Origin: CAXMNX01 sp964194845
GTDB taxonomy: Bacteria > Pseudomonadota > Alphaproteobacteria > Rhodobacterales > Rhodobacteraceae
DNA: 40,950 nt
NCBI GenBank assembly: GCA_964194845.1
Contig: CAXMNX010000073.1
Span: 1 to 40,950, forward strand
Reading direction: 5' to 3'
Shown here piece after piece: positions 32,743-40,386 of the stretch. The notes beneath the pieces were generated by a model. It did not search any database and was not told the origin of the DNA. It saw only the letters and a program-made list of their open reading frames with translations. The position numbers and the translations under genes were made by a program. Every line of letters starts with the position of its first letter. The stretch's first letter is position 1.

Positions 32743-34356
32743 TTAATTGGATAAGTGGGCCAGCGGCTGCGCCTGCATCCATTCATCCAGCCTGGCAATT
32801 TCTTCCGCGCTCATCCGAAGCCCGAGTTTCGAGCGGCGCCACACAACATCGTCGGCACGGCGGGCGTATTCCTTTTGCATGAGCCAGACAACTTCGGTGG
32901 CCATTAGCGTGGCACCGAATATTTGTCCAAGATCCTCGGCGCATTTGGCATTGCCCAGCACGTCGCGGGCCTCGGTCCCGTAGGCTCGGATCAGGCGACG
33001 CGCCCATCGCGCATCAAGAAACGTGTAGTCGGCCATCAGGCCATCAATTAACGCAGCGACACCATCAACCGGGAAATCGCCGCCGGGGAGCGGGACGCCC
33101 GCTGTCCAGTTCTTTCCTGTATCGGGGAAGAATGGCCCAAGTTTTGTGAGCGCCGCTTCGGCCAGTTTCCTGTAGGTGGTAATCTTGCCGCCAAAGATGC
33201 TCAGGATCGGCGGGCCGTTCAGGCCCAGCGACAGAACATAGTCGCGGGTCGCGGCGGTCGCGGATATTGAACCGTCGTCGTAAAGCGGGCGAACGCCGGA
33301 ATAGGTCCAGACGATGTCGTCGCGAGTCAGCTGGCGTTTGAAATACTGATTTGCGAAGGTGAGCAGATAATCCGCCTCGTCATCCGTGCAGATCGCGTCG
33401 GATGGGTTGCCCTGATATTCGCGCTCGGTCGTGCCGATCAGCGTGAAATCGGTCTCGTAGGGGATCGCGAAAATGATCCTGCCGTCGATGCCTTGGAAGA
33501 AATAGCATTTGCCGTGGTCAATCAGGCTTTTCGTCACGATATGGCTGCCCTGAACAAGGCGAATGCCTTCGCTGGAATTGACGCCTGCCACGCCCTTGAC
33601 GATGTCTTCGACCCAGGGGCCTCCGGCGTTCACCAGTGCCCGGGCAATGTGCGTTCGACGTTCGCCCGTCAGCCGATCTTCGGTCTCGACCCGCCAGAGG
33701 ATGCCTTCGCGCGACGCCAAAATGACCTTTGTGCGAACGAGAATTTCGGCACCGCGATCAGAAGCGTCGCGCGCATTCAGAACCACCAGCCGCGCGTCTT
33801 CGACCCAGGAGTCGGAATATTCGAATGCGCGCTGAAAACGGTCGTCAAGCGGCGCGCCTGCGGGGTCGCGGGTAAGGTCAAGCGTTTTGGTGCCGGCAAG
33901 AATGTCGCGGCCACCCAAATGGTCATAGAGGTAAAGGCCAAGGCGGATCATCCAGGCAGGGCGTCGCCCTTTTGCCCACGGCATGAAGACACTCAACAGC
34001 CGCGACGCCGGAGTTGTCGTCTCGAACCGCATATCCTTGTGGTAGGGCAGCACAAAGCGCATCGGCCACGAGATATGCGGCATCGCTTTGAGAAGCGTTT
34101 CACGCTCGATCAAAGATTTTTTGACTAGCTTGATCTCGAAGTATTCCAGGTATCTGAGGCCACCGTGGAACAGCTTGGTCGATGCAGACGATGCACACGA
34201 TGCAGACGATGCAGACGATGCAGACGATGTGGCCGAAGCCAGATCGTTCATTTCCGCAAGTGTCACTGACAAGCCGCGACCCTTGGCGTCGCGCGCGATA
34301 CCGGTGCCGTTGATCCCGCCGCCGATGATAAACAGGTCGCTGATCCGGTCGGTCAT
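32743..34356 (-). CDS. glpD: Glycerol-3-phosphate dehydrogenase (FAD), with expanded Ser-Ser-Ala repeat
   Basis: Membrane-associated flavoprotein oxidising glycerol 3-phosphate to dihydroxyacetone phosphate and passing electrons to quinone. 537 residues. It has the FAD Rossmann motif GGGINGTG (12-19), the family signature KLFHGGLRYLE (61-71), VRPLYDDG, and IFGGKITTYRKLAE. In other GlpDs the signature reads ATSSASTKL; here the SSA unit is repeated five times (residues 44-58), lengthening the FAD-contacting segment by 12 residues. The frame stays open throughout, so full-length protein is made, though its activity is uncertain. GGAG precedes the ATG by 5 nt. First gene of the glp run. Confidence 0.95.
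   Translation of the reverse strand: MTDRISDLFIIGGGINGTGIARDAKGRGLSVTLAEMNDLASATSSASSASSASCASSASTKLFHGGLRYLEYFEIKLVKKSLIERETLLKAMPHISWPMRFVLPYHKDMRFETTTPASRLLSVFMPWAKGRRPAWMIRLGLYLYDHLGGRDILAGTKTLDLTRDPAGAPLDDRFQRAFEYSDSWVEDARLVVLNARDASDRGAEILVRTKVILASREGILWRVETEDRLTGERRTHIARALVNAGGPWVEDIVKGVAGVNSSEGIRLVQGSHIVTKSLIDHGKCYFFQGIDGRIIFAIPYETDFTLIGTTEREYQGNPSDAICTDDEADYLLTFANQYFKRQLTRDDIVWTYSGVRPLYDDGSISATAATRDYVLSLGLNGPPILSIFGGKITTYRKLAEAALTKLGPFFPDTGKNWTAGVPLPGGDFPVDGVAALIDGLMADYTFLDARWARRLIRAYGTEARDVLGNAKCAEDLGQIFGATLMATEVVWLMQKEYARRADDVVWRRSKLGLRMSAEEIARLDEWMQAQPLAHLSN
34181..34225. repeat. Five-copy 9-bp tandem repeat inside glpD
   Basis: GATGCAGAC repeated head to tail at 34181, 34190 (one variant, GATGCACAC), 34199, 34208 and 34217, then the partial copy GATG. 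On the coding strand each unit is TCG TCT GCA (Ser-Ser-Ala; the variant gives Ser-Cys-Ala). Copy-number changes keep the reading frame. Confidence 0.97.
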
Positions 34357-34386
34357 GCCGTCTCCAAAAAATCCTGGTTCGATTTA

Positions 34387-34408
34387 TTCGCTTTAGGGGA
34401 AATGCGAA
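34387..34408. promoter_or_regulatory. Candidate GlpR-type operator upstream of glpD
   Basis: Inverted repeat TTCGC (34387-34391), 12 nt, GCGAA (34404-34408) in the 86-bp gap between divergent glpD and the next forward gene. E. coli GlpR sites have TTCG...CGAA half-sites, though closer together. No glpR gene lies in the window. Confidence 0.3.
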
Positions 34409-34442
34409 AGCGCGCTAATGTCTTTGTAAAAGGAATTTCCCG

Positions 34443-35273
34443 ATGCTGCGCTATGCTTGCTGCCTGATTGTTCTTTTTGCTTCCGCCGTCGCCGCTCAGG
34501 ACCGCAGACCCAGCCACTGCGTCGCTGTCGCTGACGCTTCCCCCGGCCTAGCCTATGTCCAGAACGTTTCGTGGCAGGATCCGCTCGCTGACGAATTCAC
34601 GGTGCGGCTGAGTTATATCGACCATTCGATGTATCTGCTTCAGACCCACGGTGGCCTGAAAGCGGTGACCGACTTCACTGGATTTATCGGGGCGGCAAAT
34701 TTTGCCCCCGACGTTGTGACGATGAACAACGCGCATGACAGCCATTGGACACCGTTTCCGACGCCTGAGATTGCGCACGTTTTGTCAGGTTGGCGGCAAA
34801 AGGGAGAACCGGCGGAATATTATCTGGACCTGGGCGAGATTTTGATCCGCAACGTGACCACAGACATCCGCGACCGGTTCGGTGGTGGCACGCGGATCAA
34901 GGACAATAATTCGATATTCGTGTTCGAAGTCGCTGGGCTCTGCATTGGCCATCTTGGTCATTTGCACCACGAGCCGACCGACGAACAATACGCCGCCCTG
35001 GGTAGGCTGGATGTTGTGATGGCCGCTGTCGATGGGGGGCTGACGGTGGATACGCCGACGATGATCCGTATCATCAGGCGCTTGAAATCGTCGATCGTTT
35101 TGCCGATGCACTGGTTTTCGCGCGGCTCGCTGGACGCTTTCCTGGCTGGTGTTGCCGGGGATTTCCTCATTGAGCGGCGGGCCGAAAGCGAGCTTGAAGT
35201 TTCGCTTCGCACATTGCCCACACGACCGACGGTCATTGTATTGCAGCCGCAATTCCTGACCACCTCTGATTGA
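34443..35273 (+). CDS. Secreted metallo-beta-lactamase-fold protein with atypical metal motif
   Basis: 276 residues with a Sec signal peptide (LRYACCLIVLFASAVAAQ), so probably periplasmic. The order of elements resembles UlaG-like (Lactamase_B_3) hydrolases: LSYIDHSMYLLQTHGGLKAVTDFTG with His61, a NNAHDSH segment (95-101) where HxHxDH is expected, GHLGHLHHEPT (169-178), AAVDGG with Asp197, and VLPMHWF with His223. Several ligands are therefore present, but the first motif is altered and the metal site may differ. The substrate is unknown. AAGGA lies 8 nt before the ATG. Transcribed divergently from glpD and followed by the FAD dehydrogenase gene. Confidence 0.7.
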   Translation: MLRYACCLIVLFASAVAAQDRRPSHCVAVADASPGLAYVQNVSWQDPLADEFTVRLSYIDHSMYLLQTHGGLKAVTDFTGFIGAANFAPDVVTMNNAHDSHWTPFPTPEIAHVLSGWRQKGEPAEYYLDLGEILIRNVTTDIRDRFGGGTRIKDNNSIFVFEVAGLCIGHLGHLHHEPTDEQYAALGRLDVVMAAVDGGLTVDTPTMIRIIRRLKSSIVLPMHWFSRGSLDAFLAGVAGDFLIERRAESELEVSLRTLPTRPTVIVLQPQFLTTSD

Positions 35274-35305
35274 CTTCATGCCGCTTGCGCAGCAACGTTC
35301 CGGCC

Positions 35306-36727
35306 ATGCTGAAGCCCTTTGACCAAGCGCTGGCCGAGGCGCTTAGGCAGCGCCTGCCGGACTTGCCTCTGAAACCCGCCGAGGCGCGGTATCTGGAGGA
35401 GCCGCGCGGCAAATATTATGGCCAGCCGACGTTTGTCGCGGCACCCAGGTCGGCGGAAATGGTCGCCGATGTAGTTCGTTTTGCAAATGACGCCACTTTC
35501 GGGCTTCAACCCTTTGGCGGCGGCACCGGTCTTGTAGGTGGACAGGTCAATCCGCAAGGCCCGACGCCGTTGATCCTGTCGCTGGAGAATATGCGCGCGG
35601 TCCGCGGCGTACATCCTAGCGAGCGGGTGCTGATTGCCGAAGCCGGTGCCACCATTGCTGAAATTCAGGCGGCGGCAGAAGAAATCAAAATGTTGTTCCC
35701 GCTTAGCTATGGAAGCCAGGCAAGCGCGCAAATCGGCGCGGGGTTGAGTGTCAATTCTGGCGGTCTGAACGTCTTGCGTTACGGCATGGCGCGCGATTTA
35801 TGCTTGGGAATAGAGGCGGTTCTGCCGGATGGCAGTATCCACCATGGGCTGCGGCGGCTCAGAAAAGACAACACCGGCTATGATCTTCGCAACTTGCTCA
35901 TCGGTGCCGAGGGCACGCTGGGTGTGATCACTGCCGCCGCGCTGAAACTTGCGCCAAGACCAGCGCGCGTTGCTACGGCCATTTTGGCAGTGACCAGCCC
36001 CGCCGCTGCGCTCGAATTGCTTCAACGTCTTTTCGATCAGGCAGGCGAAGTGGTTTCGGCGTTTGAGTTGCTGTCCGGCACCGGGCTTCGCTTTCTGGCA
36101 GACACCCATCCCGATACGCGCCAGCCGTTTTCATCGCCACCGGAATGGTCGGTTCTGGTGGAGATTGGAACGGCGGCCTCGACTGACCCGGATGAAACTT
36201 TGGAGACGCTGTTTGCGGCAGCCATCGCTGATAATCTTGTAACCGACGGCCTGATCGCCCAAAGCGGCCAGCAGCGCGATGAAATGTGGGCGGTGCGGGA
36301 GATGATTCCGGTCGCAAATCGAGCTATCAAACCTGTCGCCAGCCACGATATTTCGCTGCCGCTGTCGGAGATATCGGAGTTTATGGAGATCGCTGGCCCG
36401 GCCATCCTTGAAATTACGCCGTTTCGCATCAATGCCTTTGGGCATCTGGGAGATGGCAATCTGCACTACAACGTTTTTCCACCCGAGGGCCGGAATGCCG
36501 ACGACTTTGCCGATATTGCGCCCGAGATAACGCGAATGGTTCACGATCTGGTGGCCGAAAAAGGCGGTAGCTTCAGCGCCGAGCATGGCATCGGTCGGAT
36601 GAAGGTCGGCGAGCTTCAGCGATATGGGGATCCAGCGAAACTCGGTGTGATGCGCAAGATTAAAGCTGCACTTGATCCGCTTGGCATTATGAACCCCGGC
36701 GCGGTTCTACCTTGTGCCAATGACTGA
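35306..36727 (+). CDS. FAD-binding oxidase, D-2-hydroxyglutarate/D-lactate/glycolate dehydrogenase family
   Basis: 473 residues from ATG 35306; the frame opens earlier at TTG 35270. PCMH-type FAD domain: PFGGGTGLVGGQ (69-80), LSYGSQASAQIGAGLSVNSGG and RKDNTGYDLRNLLIGAEGTLGVIT. The C-terminal domain contains GHLGDGNLHYN (379-389) and EHGIG (426-430), the metal and substrate-binding motifs of the GlcD/D2HGDH group. Typical substrates are D-2-hydroxyglutarate, D-lactate and glycolate. It lacks a GlcE/GlcF partner here, which argues for a single-subunit enzyme such as D2HGDH; this is inference. It lies 32 nt after the metallo-hydrolase gene. Confidence 0.88.
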   Translation: MLKPFDQALAEALRQRLPDLPLKPAEARYLEEPRGKYYGQPTFVAAPRSAEMVADVVRFANDATFGLQPFGGGTGLVGGQVNPQGPTPLILSLENMRAVRGVHPSERVLIAEAGATIAEIQAAAEEIKMLFPLSYGSQASAQIGAGLSVNSGGLNVLRYGMARDLCLGIEAVLPDGSIHHGLRRLRKDNTGYDLRNLLIGAEGTLGVITAAALKLAPRPARVATAILAVTSPAAALELLQRLFDQAGEVVSAFELLSGTGLRFLADTHPDTRQPFSSPPEWSVLVEIGTAASTDPDETLETLFAAAIADNLVTDGLIAQSGQQRDEMWAVREMIPVANRAIKPVASHDISLPLSEISEFMEIAGPAILEITPFRINAFGHLGDGNLHYNVFPPEGRNADDFADIAPEITRMVHDLVAEKGGSFSAEHGIGRMKVGELQRYGDPAKLGVMRKIKAALDPLGIMNPGAVLPCAND

Positions 36728-36737
36728 ATGTTCGCGC

Positions 36738-36773
36738 CAAAACAAAACCCTGCCAGGAAACCCCGGCAGGGTT
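36738..36773 (-). terminator. Rho-independent terminator for apt
   Basis: Perfect 9-bp stem AACCCTGCC (36746-36754) with GGCAGGGTT (36765-36773) and a 10-base loop. Read on the reverse strand the stem is followed by TTTTGTTTT, which is the direction of apt, about 85 nt past its stop. It may also end the forward dehydrogenase transcript, but no T-run follows on that strand. Confidence 0.72.
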
Positions 36774-36857
36774 AGCACTCGTCCAGGGCACAGTGCTTGC
36801 AAGCATGTGCGAATATGGCCGTGAGGTGCTAAATTAACCTTAATGCCGCGCGGCGCA

Positions 36858-37400
36858 TCAAGCCCCTTCGAACTCGCAAAGCGTGTGAACGTCCATGCCC
36901 AGAGCTTCCAGCTTTTGCCGGCCACCAAGTTCGGGCAGGTCGATGATGAAGGCGCAGCCGATGATATTTCCGCCCATTTGCTCGATCAGCTTAATACCGG
37001 CCTCGGCGGTGCCGCCTGTGGCCAGAAGATCGTCCACCACCAGAATTTTCTCCCCCGCCTCGATCGCATCGTCATGCACCTCCATGATCGCGTCGCCGTA
37101 TTCCAGCTTGTAGTCCTGGCTGAGCGTTTTTCCCGGTAGCTTGCCCTTCTTCCGAATTGGCACAAAGCCCACCGACAATTGGTGCGCGATGGCACCGCCG
37201 ACAATGAACCCACGCGCCTCGAGCCCGACCACCTTGTCGATACGTTCGCCCGCGTAAGGATGCAGCAACTGATCGACACAGATGCGAAACCCGCGCGCGT
37301 CGGCAAAAAGCGTTGTCACATCGCGGAACATGATGCCTTCGTGTGGGAAATCGACAATAGTTCTTATATAGTCCTTAACTGTCTTCTTCCGATGATCCAT
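36858..37400 (-). CDS. apt: Adenine phosphoribosyltransferase
   Basis: Converts adenine and PRPP to AMP. From ATG 37400 it has 180 residues, the standard size; the open frame runs 19 codons further. Characteristic are IVDFPHEGIMFRDVTTLFAD (Apt N-terminus), GLEARGFIVGGAIA, RKKGKLPGKTLSQDYKLEYG (flexible loop) and the PRPP motif VVDDLLATGGTA (121-132). It is divergent from the DsbA-like gene (50 bp). mtnP, on the same strand nearby, releases adenine from methylthioadenosine, the substrate of Apt; not one operon, but functionally linked. Confidence 0.97.
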   Translation of the reverse strand: MDHRKKTVKDYIRTIVDFPHEGIMFRDVTTLFADARGFRICVDQLLHPYAGERIDKVVGLEARGFIVGGAIAHQLSVGFVPIRKKGKLPGKTLSQDYKLEYGDAIMEVHDDAIEAGEKILVVDDLLATGGTAEAGIKLIEQMGGNIIGCAFIIDLPELGGRQKLEALGMDVHTLCEFEGA

Positions 37401-37450
37401 GGAGCGCCCTATCTGAGGTGACGGGGGCATCTGAGCGGCTTGGACGTGCA

Positions 37451-38224
37451 ATGGCAAGTGACACCGACGAAAGACCCCGGACTTCCAGACGCAATCTTGT
37501 CATCGGCGCACTGACGCTGGGCGCGGTTGCGGGCGGCTGGCAGCTTTGGGCCAACAGGCCGCGCGAGTTTGAATTTCTGCCGATCGAAGGGCTTCCGGGC
37601 TGGCGATTGCTGGAGTTTGGTGGCGTTTCGGGGCCCACGGCGGGTGTTGCGGGTGCCGCTTTTCTTGGACTGGGCGATGGCGAAGCGCCCGCCGAGCCAC
37701 TGCCGGCCTCGCGCCTTTGCGCGACGTTGTTCAAGCCTAAGGAAGGCAAAGTGCCCGTTGCATCGTTTTCGGATTTCTATTGCCCGTATTGCCGCACGCA
37801 GATACCCCGGCTGGCCGAACGCGCCCGGTTGTTGGACGCATCCATTGCAATCAACTGGCACGAGTTGCCGCTTTTGGGGCCGACATCCGAATTATCGGCT
37901 CGCGCCGCCGTGGCGGCGGATTTGCAGGGCGGTTACCCCGAATTTCAGGCCCGTTTGTTCGCCTCGTCATTTCGACCGACAACAATTTACCTTGCCGAGG
38001 CGGCAAGTGCGGCGGGTCTTGGTCCAGGCCAGATCCTTCTTGACATGGAGGGTCAGGTCGTCGCCAGCCGACTTGGACGCAGCCGCGCCGCCGCGCGCAC
38101 GCTTGGCATCTACGGCACGCCTGCGCTGGTCGTCGGGCGAACGCTGGTTATGGGGAAGATCTCGGACGGCGACCTTGATCGCCTGATTGCCATCGAGGCC
38201 GCGGCGGGTCCGGTCCCCTGCTGA
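37451..38224 (+). CDS. DsbA-family thioredoxin-like protein with N-terminal twin-arginine-like anchor
   Basis: 257 residues from ATG 37451. The N-terminus has SRRNLVIGALTLGAVAGG (12-29): two arginines and a hydrophobic stretch resembling a Tat signal or membrane anchor, so the domain is probably periplasmic. After a variable linker comes C111-P-Y-C114 in FSDFYCPYCRTQIP, and further on the cis-proline loop YGTPALVVGRTLVMG, the layout of a DsbA/BdbD-type oxidase. In Rhodobacterales such genes are annotated as DsbA family or thioredoxin-domain proteins; the partner substrates are unknown. It is the second DsbA-type gene in the window and differs strongly from the first (CPHC). Confidence 0.84.
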   Translation: MASDTDERPRTSRRNLVIGALTLGAVAGGWQLWANRPREFEFLPIEGLPGWRLLEFGGVSGPTAGVAGAAFLGLGDGEAPAEPLPASRLCATLFKPKEGKVPVASFSDFYCPYCRTQIPRLAERARLLDASIAINWHELPLLGPTSELSARAAVAADLQGGYPEFQARLFASSFRPTTIYLAEAASAAGLGPGQILLDMEGQVVASRLGRSRAAARTLGIYGTPALVVGRTLVMGKISDGDLDRLIAIEAAAGPVPC

Positions 38225-38242
38225 CTAGCGAGCCAGAATACA

Positions 38243-38401
38243 CTAATCCGACAAGGCGCGAATGGGAGCTGGGCGGACGAAGCGGACGTTCACCGGTAAA
38301 CTCAATGTGGTCTAATCCATGCTGAGCGGCGCCAAAGGCGCTTGCACCACAATCGTCCCAAGGACCGCAAAAAATAATTCAGTTGATTGCAGTCGGATTA
38401 G
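38243..38401. repeat. Pair of 10-bp inverted repeats bounding an intergenic stretch
   Basis: CTAATCCGAC (38243-38252) and GTCGGATTAG (38392-38401), 139 bp apart, enclose almost the whole gap between the DsbA-like gene and the DMT permease; the right arm covers the permease stop codon. A small GGCGCC-AAA-GGCGC hairpin lies inside. No target-site duplication is visible. It could be a degraded small mobile element or chance. Confidence 0.25.
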
Positions 38402-39282
38402 CGCCGAAATACCTCGCTGAGGCTCAGGCTGGAAATTACGATTATCACACCAATCCATTGAAGCGGGTCAAGTGATTCACCGACAAGCAAAACAGCGAAT
38501 AAAATTATCATTACAGGTTCTGATGTGCTCAGCAGCGCGGCGCGCGCGGCACCAATCATGCTGGCGCTGACGAAGAAACAGAGATACCCGAGCGAGAATG
38601 TCAGCCCGACGACCAGAATAAAGAACCAGCCTGACATCGTCTGAGGTAGCTCAATATCTGAGACCAGCCCGGTGAATGGCCCAATCAGCGCAATAGCTGC
38701 AAAGATCATCAGCGCCCAGATTGTCATGAGTAGATTCGAGAAGGGCGCGCCGATTTCCTTTGTCAGGTCCGCCATTGAAATGATCATGATCGAAAAGGAC
38801 GCCATTCCCACAAACGCAATCACAACGCCGCGAATATCCAGGTTGGAAAAGCAGACGCCAAGAACCAGCGCCAGGCCAAGTGTCGCCAGAATCATCAATA
38901 TCACCAGCGGCATCGTCAGAGGAGTATCCCCCCTGAGATGAGAAGCGACAGCAACCGGAAACGGATACATGAACAGAATGATGCTCGCCAGGCTGATATC
39001 GATGTAGACGATCGATGCGAGCAAGCCGAATGTCGCCATCGTATGCGAAATGCCGGCAAGCCAGCTGCGTCTCATGGCCCGAAGGCTGAGGACCGGCGAA
39101 CGTCCGGTCGCGAAAATAAAGATCAAAAGGACCACCACGCCAAGGCCGGCCCGGCTCAGCATCACGAAAAGAGCATTGGCACCGTCCACATAGGCGAATT
39201 TTGCCGCGGTGGGCAAAAGCCCGAACAAAAGCGCTCCAATGAGGATCAGAATAATGCCGGTTCTGCTGTTGTTTTCTGGCAT
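38398..39282 (-). CDS. DMT-superfamily permease (EamA domains)
   Basis: 294 residues from ATG 39282; an upstream TTG at 39333 is the only alternative. Ten hydrophobic helices in two EamA repeats: the first with GALLFGLLPTAAKFAY and ASIILFMYPFPVAVASHL, the second with TFSLGYLCFFVSASMIGAARAALLSTSEPVMIILFAVLLVGESLDPLQWIGVIIVISSL. These match drug/metabolite transporters, which export amino acids, nucleotides or other small metabolites. Substrate unknown. No Shine-Dalgarno is obvious. It follows mtnP on the same strand with a 144-bp gap in which I see no hairpin. Confidence 0.88.
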   Translation of the reverse strand: MPENNSRTGIILILIGALLFGLLPTAAKFAYVDGANALFVMLSRAGLGVVVLLIFIFATGRSPVLSLRAMRRSWLAGISHTMATFGLLASIVYIDISLASIILFMYPFPVAVASHLRGDTPLTMPLVILMILATLGLALVLGVCFSNLDIRGVVIAFVGMASFSIMIISMADLTKEIGAPFSNLLMTIWALMIFAAIALIGPFTGLVSDIELPQTMSGWFFILVVGLTFSLGYLCFFVSASMIGAARAALLSTSEPVMIILFAVLLVGESLDPLQWIGVIIVISSLSLSEVFRR

Positions 39283-39426
39283 TGAGGTCGCACCGGCATC
39301 TATGTGTGCGCCGTAAAATGGAACTAACGCCAACAGAGTTGTAGTTGGGTGATTTGAAGAAGACCATATCCGCTAAGGGCCCGGACGGGATATCTGACCG
39401 ATTTATTCGTGTTAAAGGTTTTGAGC

Positions 39427-40314
39427 CTAAACTGCGCCGAGCATACGCCCCGCCACCGCGTCGAGCTTTGCCACCACTGCGGGATCGCGCTTGTCCGGGG
39501 CGGTGAGGATTGCAAATTCCAGCGCCCGGTCGCAGCCGTGCGGGCAAAGCGCACGATCCGCACCAAGCAATGCAGGCAGCCGCGCGACCAGCGCGCGACC
39601 CTTTTCGGCATTGCCCATCAAGGTTGCTATGATATTTGTGACTTCGACCTCGCCATGGTCGGGGCGCCAGCTGTCATAGTCGGTGATCATCGCGACGCTT
39701 GCATAACAAAGCTCGGCTTCGCGGGCCAATTTCGCCTCGGGCATGTTGGTCATGCCGATCACGTCGCAGCCCCAGACTTCGCGATACATTTTCGATTCCG
39801 CCAGTGTCGAAAACTGCGGGCCTTCCATCGCCAGGTAGGTGCCGCCGCGGTGCACAGTGATATCCGCGTCCCGTGCCGCGCTTTCACAGGCGTCTGAAAG
39901 GCGTGGGCAGGTTGGATGCGCGACACTGACATGCGCCACACAGCCGGTGCCGAAGAATGACTTCTCGCGGGCGAACGTGCGGTCGATGAACTGATCAACG
40001 ATCACGAAGTTGCCCGGTGCCATCTCCTCGCGGAACGATCCGCAGGCCGATACAGCGATCACATCCGTCACGCCCAGACGTTTCAGCGCGTCGATATTGG
40101 CGCGGTAAGGAACCGTCGTTGGCGAATGCACATGCCCGCGCCCGTGGCGTGGCAGAAACGCCATCGAAACGCCTTCCAGCGTGCCGGTCAGGACGTCGTC
40201 GGATGGAGACCCCCAGGGGGTTTCAACCGAGACCCAGCGGGCGTCTTCAAGCCCGTCGATGTCGTAAATCCCGCTGCCGCCGATCACACCGATTATGGTG
40301 GCTGTGTCGCTCAT
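39427..40314 (-). CDS. mtnP: S-methyl-5'-thioadenosine phosphorylase
   Basis: Phosphorolysis of methylthioadenosine, the by-product of polyamine synthesis, to adenine and methylthioribose 1-phosphate. From ATG 40314 (AGGAGA 6 nt upstream) it has 295 residues. Family motifs are VIGGSGIYDIDGL, the phosphate loop PRHGRGH (55-61), VSACGSFREEMAPGNFVIVDQFIDRT, YLAMEGPQFST and MTNMPEAKLAREAELCYASVAMITDYDSW, with the Asp of TDYD contacting adenine N7. Together with apt it would recycle adenine. Confidence 0.95.
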   Translation of the reverse strand: MSDTATIIGVIGGSGIYDIDGLEDARWVSVETPWGSPSDDVLTGTLEGVSMAFLPRHGRGHVHSPTTVPYRANIDALKRLGVTDVIAVSACGSFREEMAPGNFVIVDQFIDRTFAREKSFFGTGCVAHVSVAHPTCPRLSDACESAARDADITVHRGGTYLAMEGPQFSTLAESKMYREVWGCDVIGMTNMPEAKLAREAELCYASVAMITDYDSWRPDHGEVEVTNIIATLMGNAEKGRALVARLPALLGADRALCPHGCDRALEFAILTAPDKRDPAVVAKLDAVAGRMLGAV

Positions 40315-40342
40315 CCCGTGTCTCCTTTTTCGCGCGCTTCCG

Positions 40343-40370
40343 AACCTAGACTGTCGACGCGCAGGCGCAA
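40343..40370 (-). promoter_or_regulatory. Candidate sigma-70 promoter for mtnP
   Basis: On the reverse strand TTGCGC (40370-40365), a 16-nt spacer and TAGGTT (40348-40343), about 28 nt before the mtnP ATG, in the 72-bp gap after the TauE-type gene. Confidence 0.4.
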
Positions 40371-40386
40371 CCGGCACATTGCAATG

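Noticed and set aside
34181..34225. Reading the short repeats as a CRISPR array
   Set aside because: Contiguous 9-bp units with no spacers, inside a coding frame; a simple tandem repeat.
38651..39547. 298-codon reverse-strand frame overlapping the DMT permease and mtnP
   Set aside because: Out of frame with both real genes and lacking hydrophobic helices; the EamA frame explains the region.
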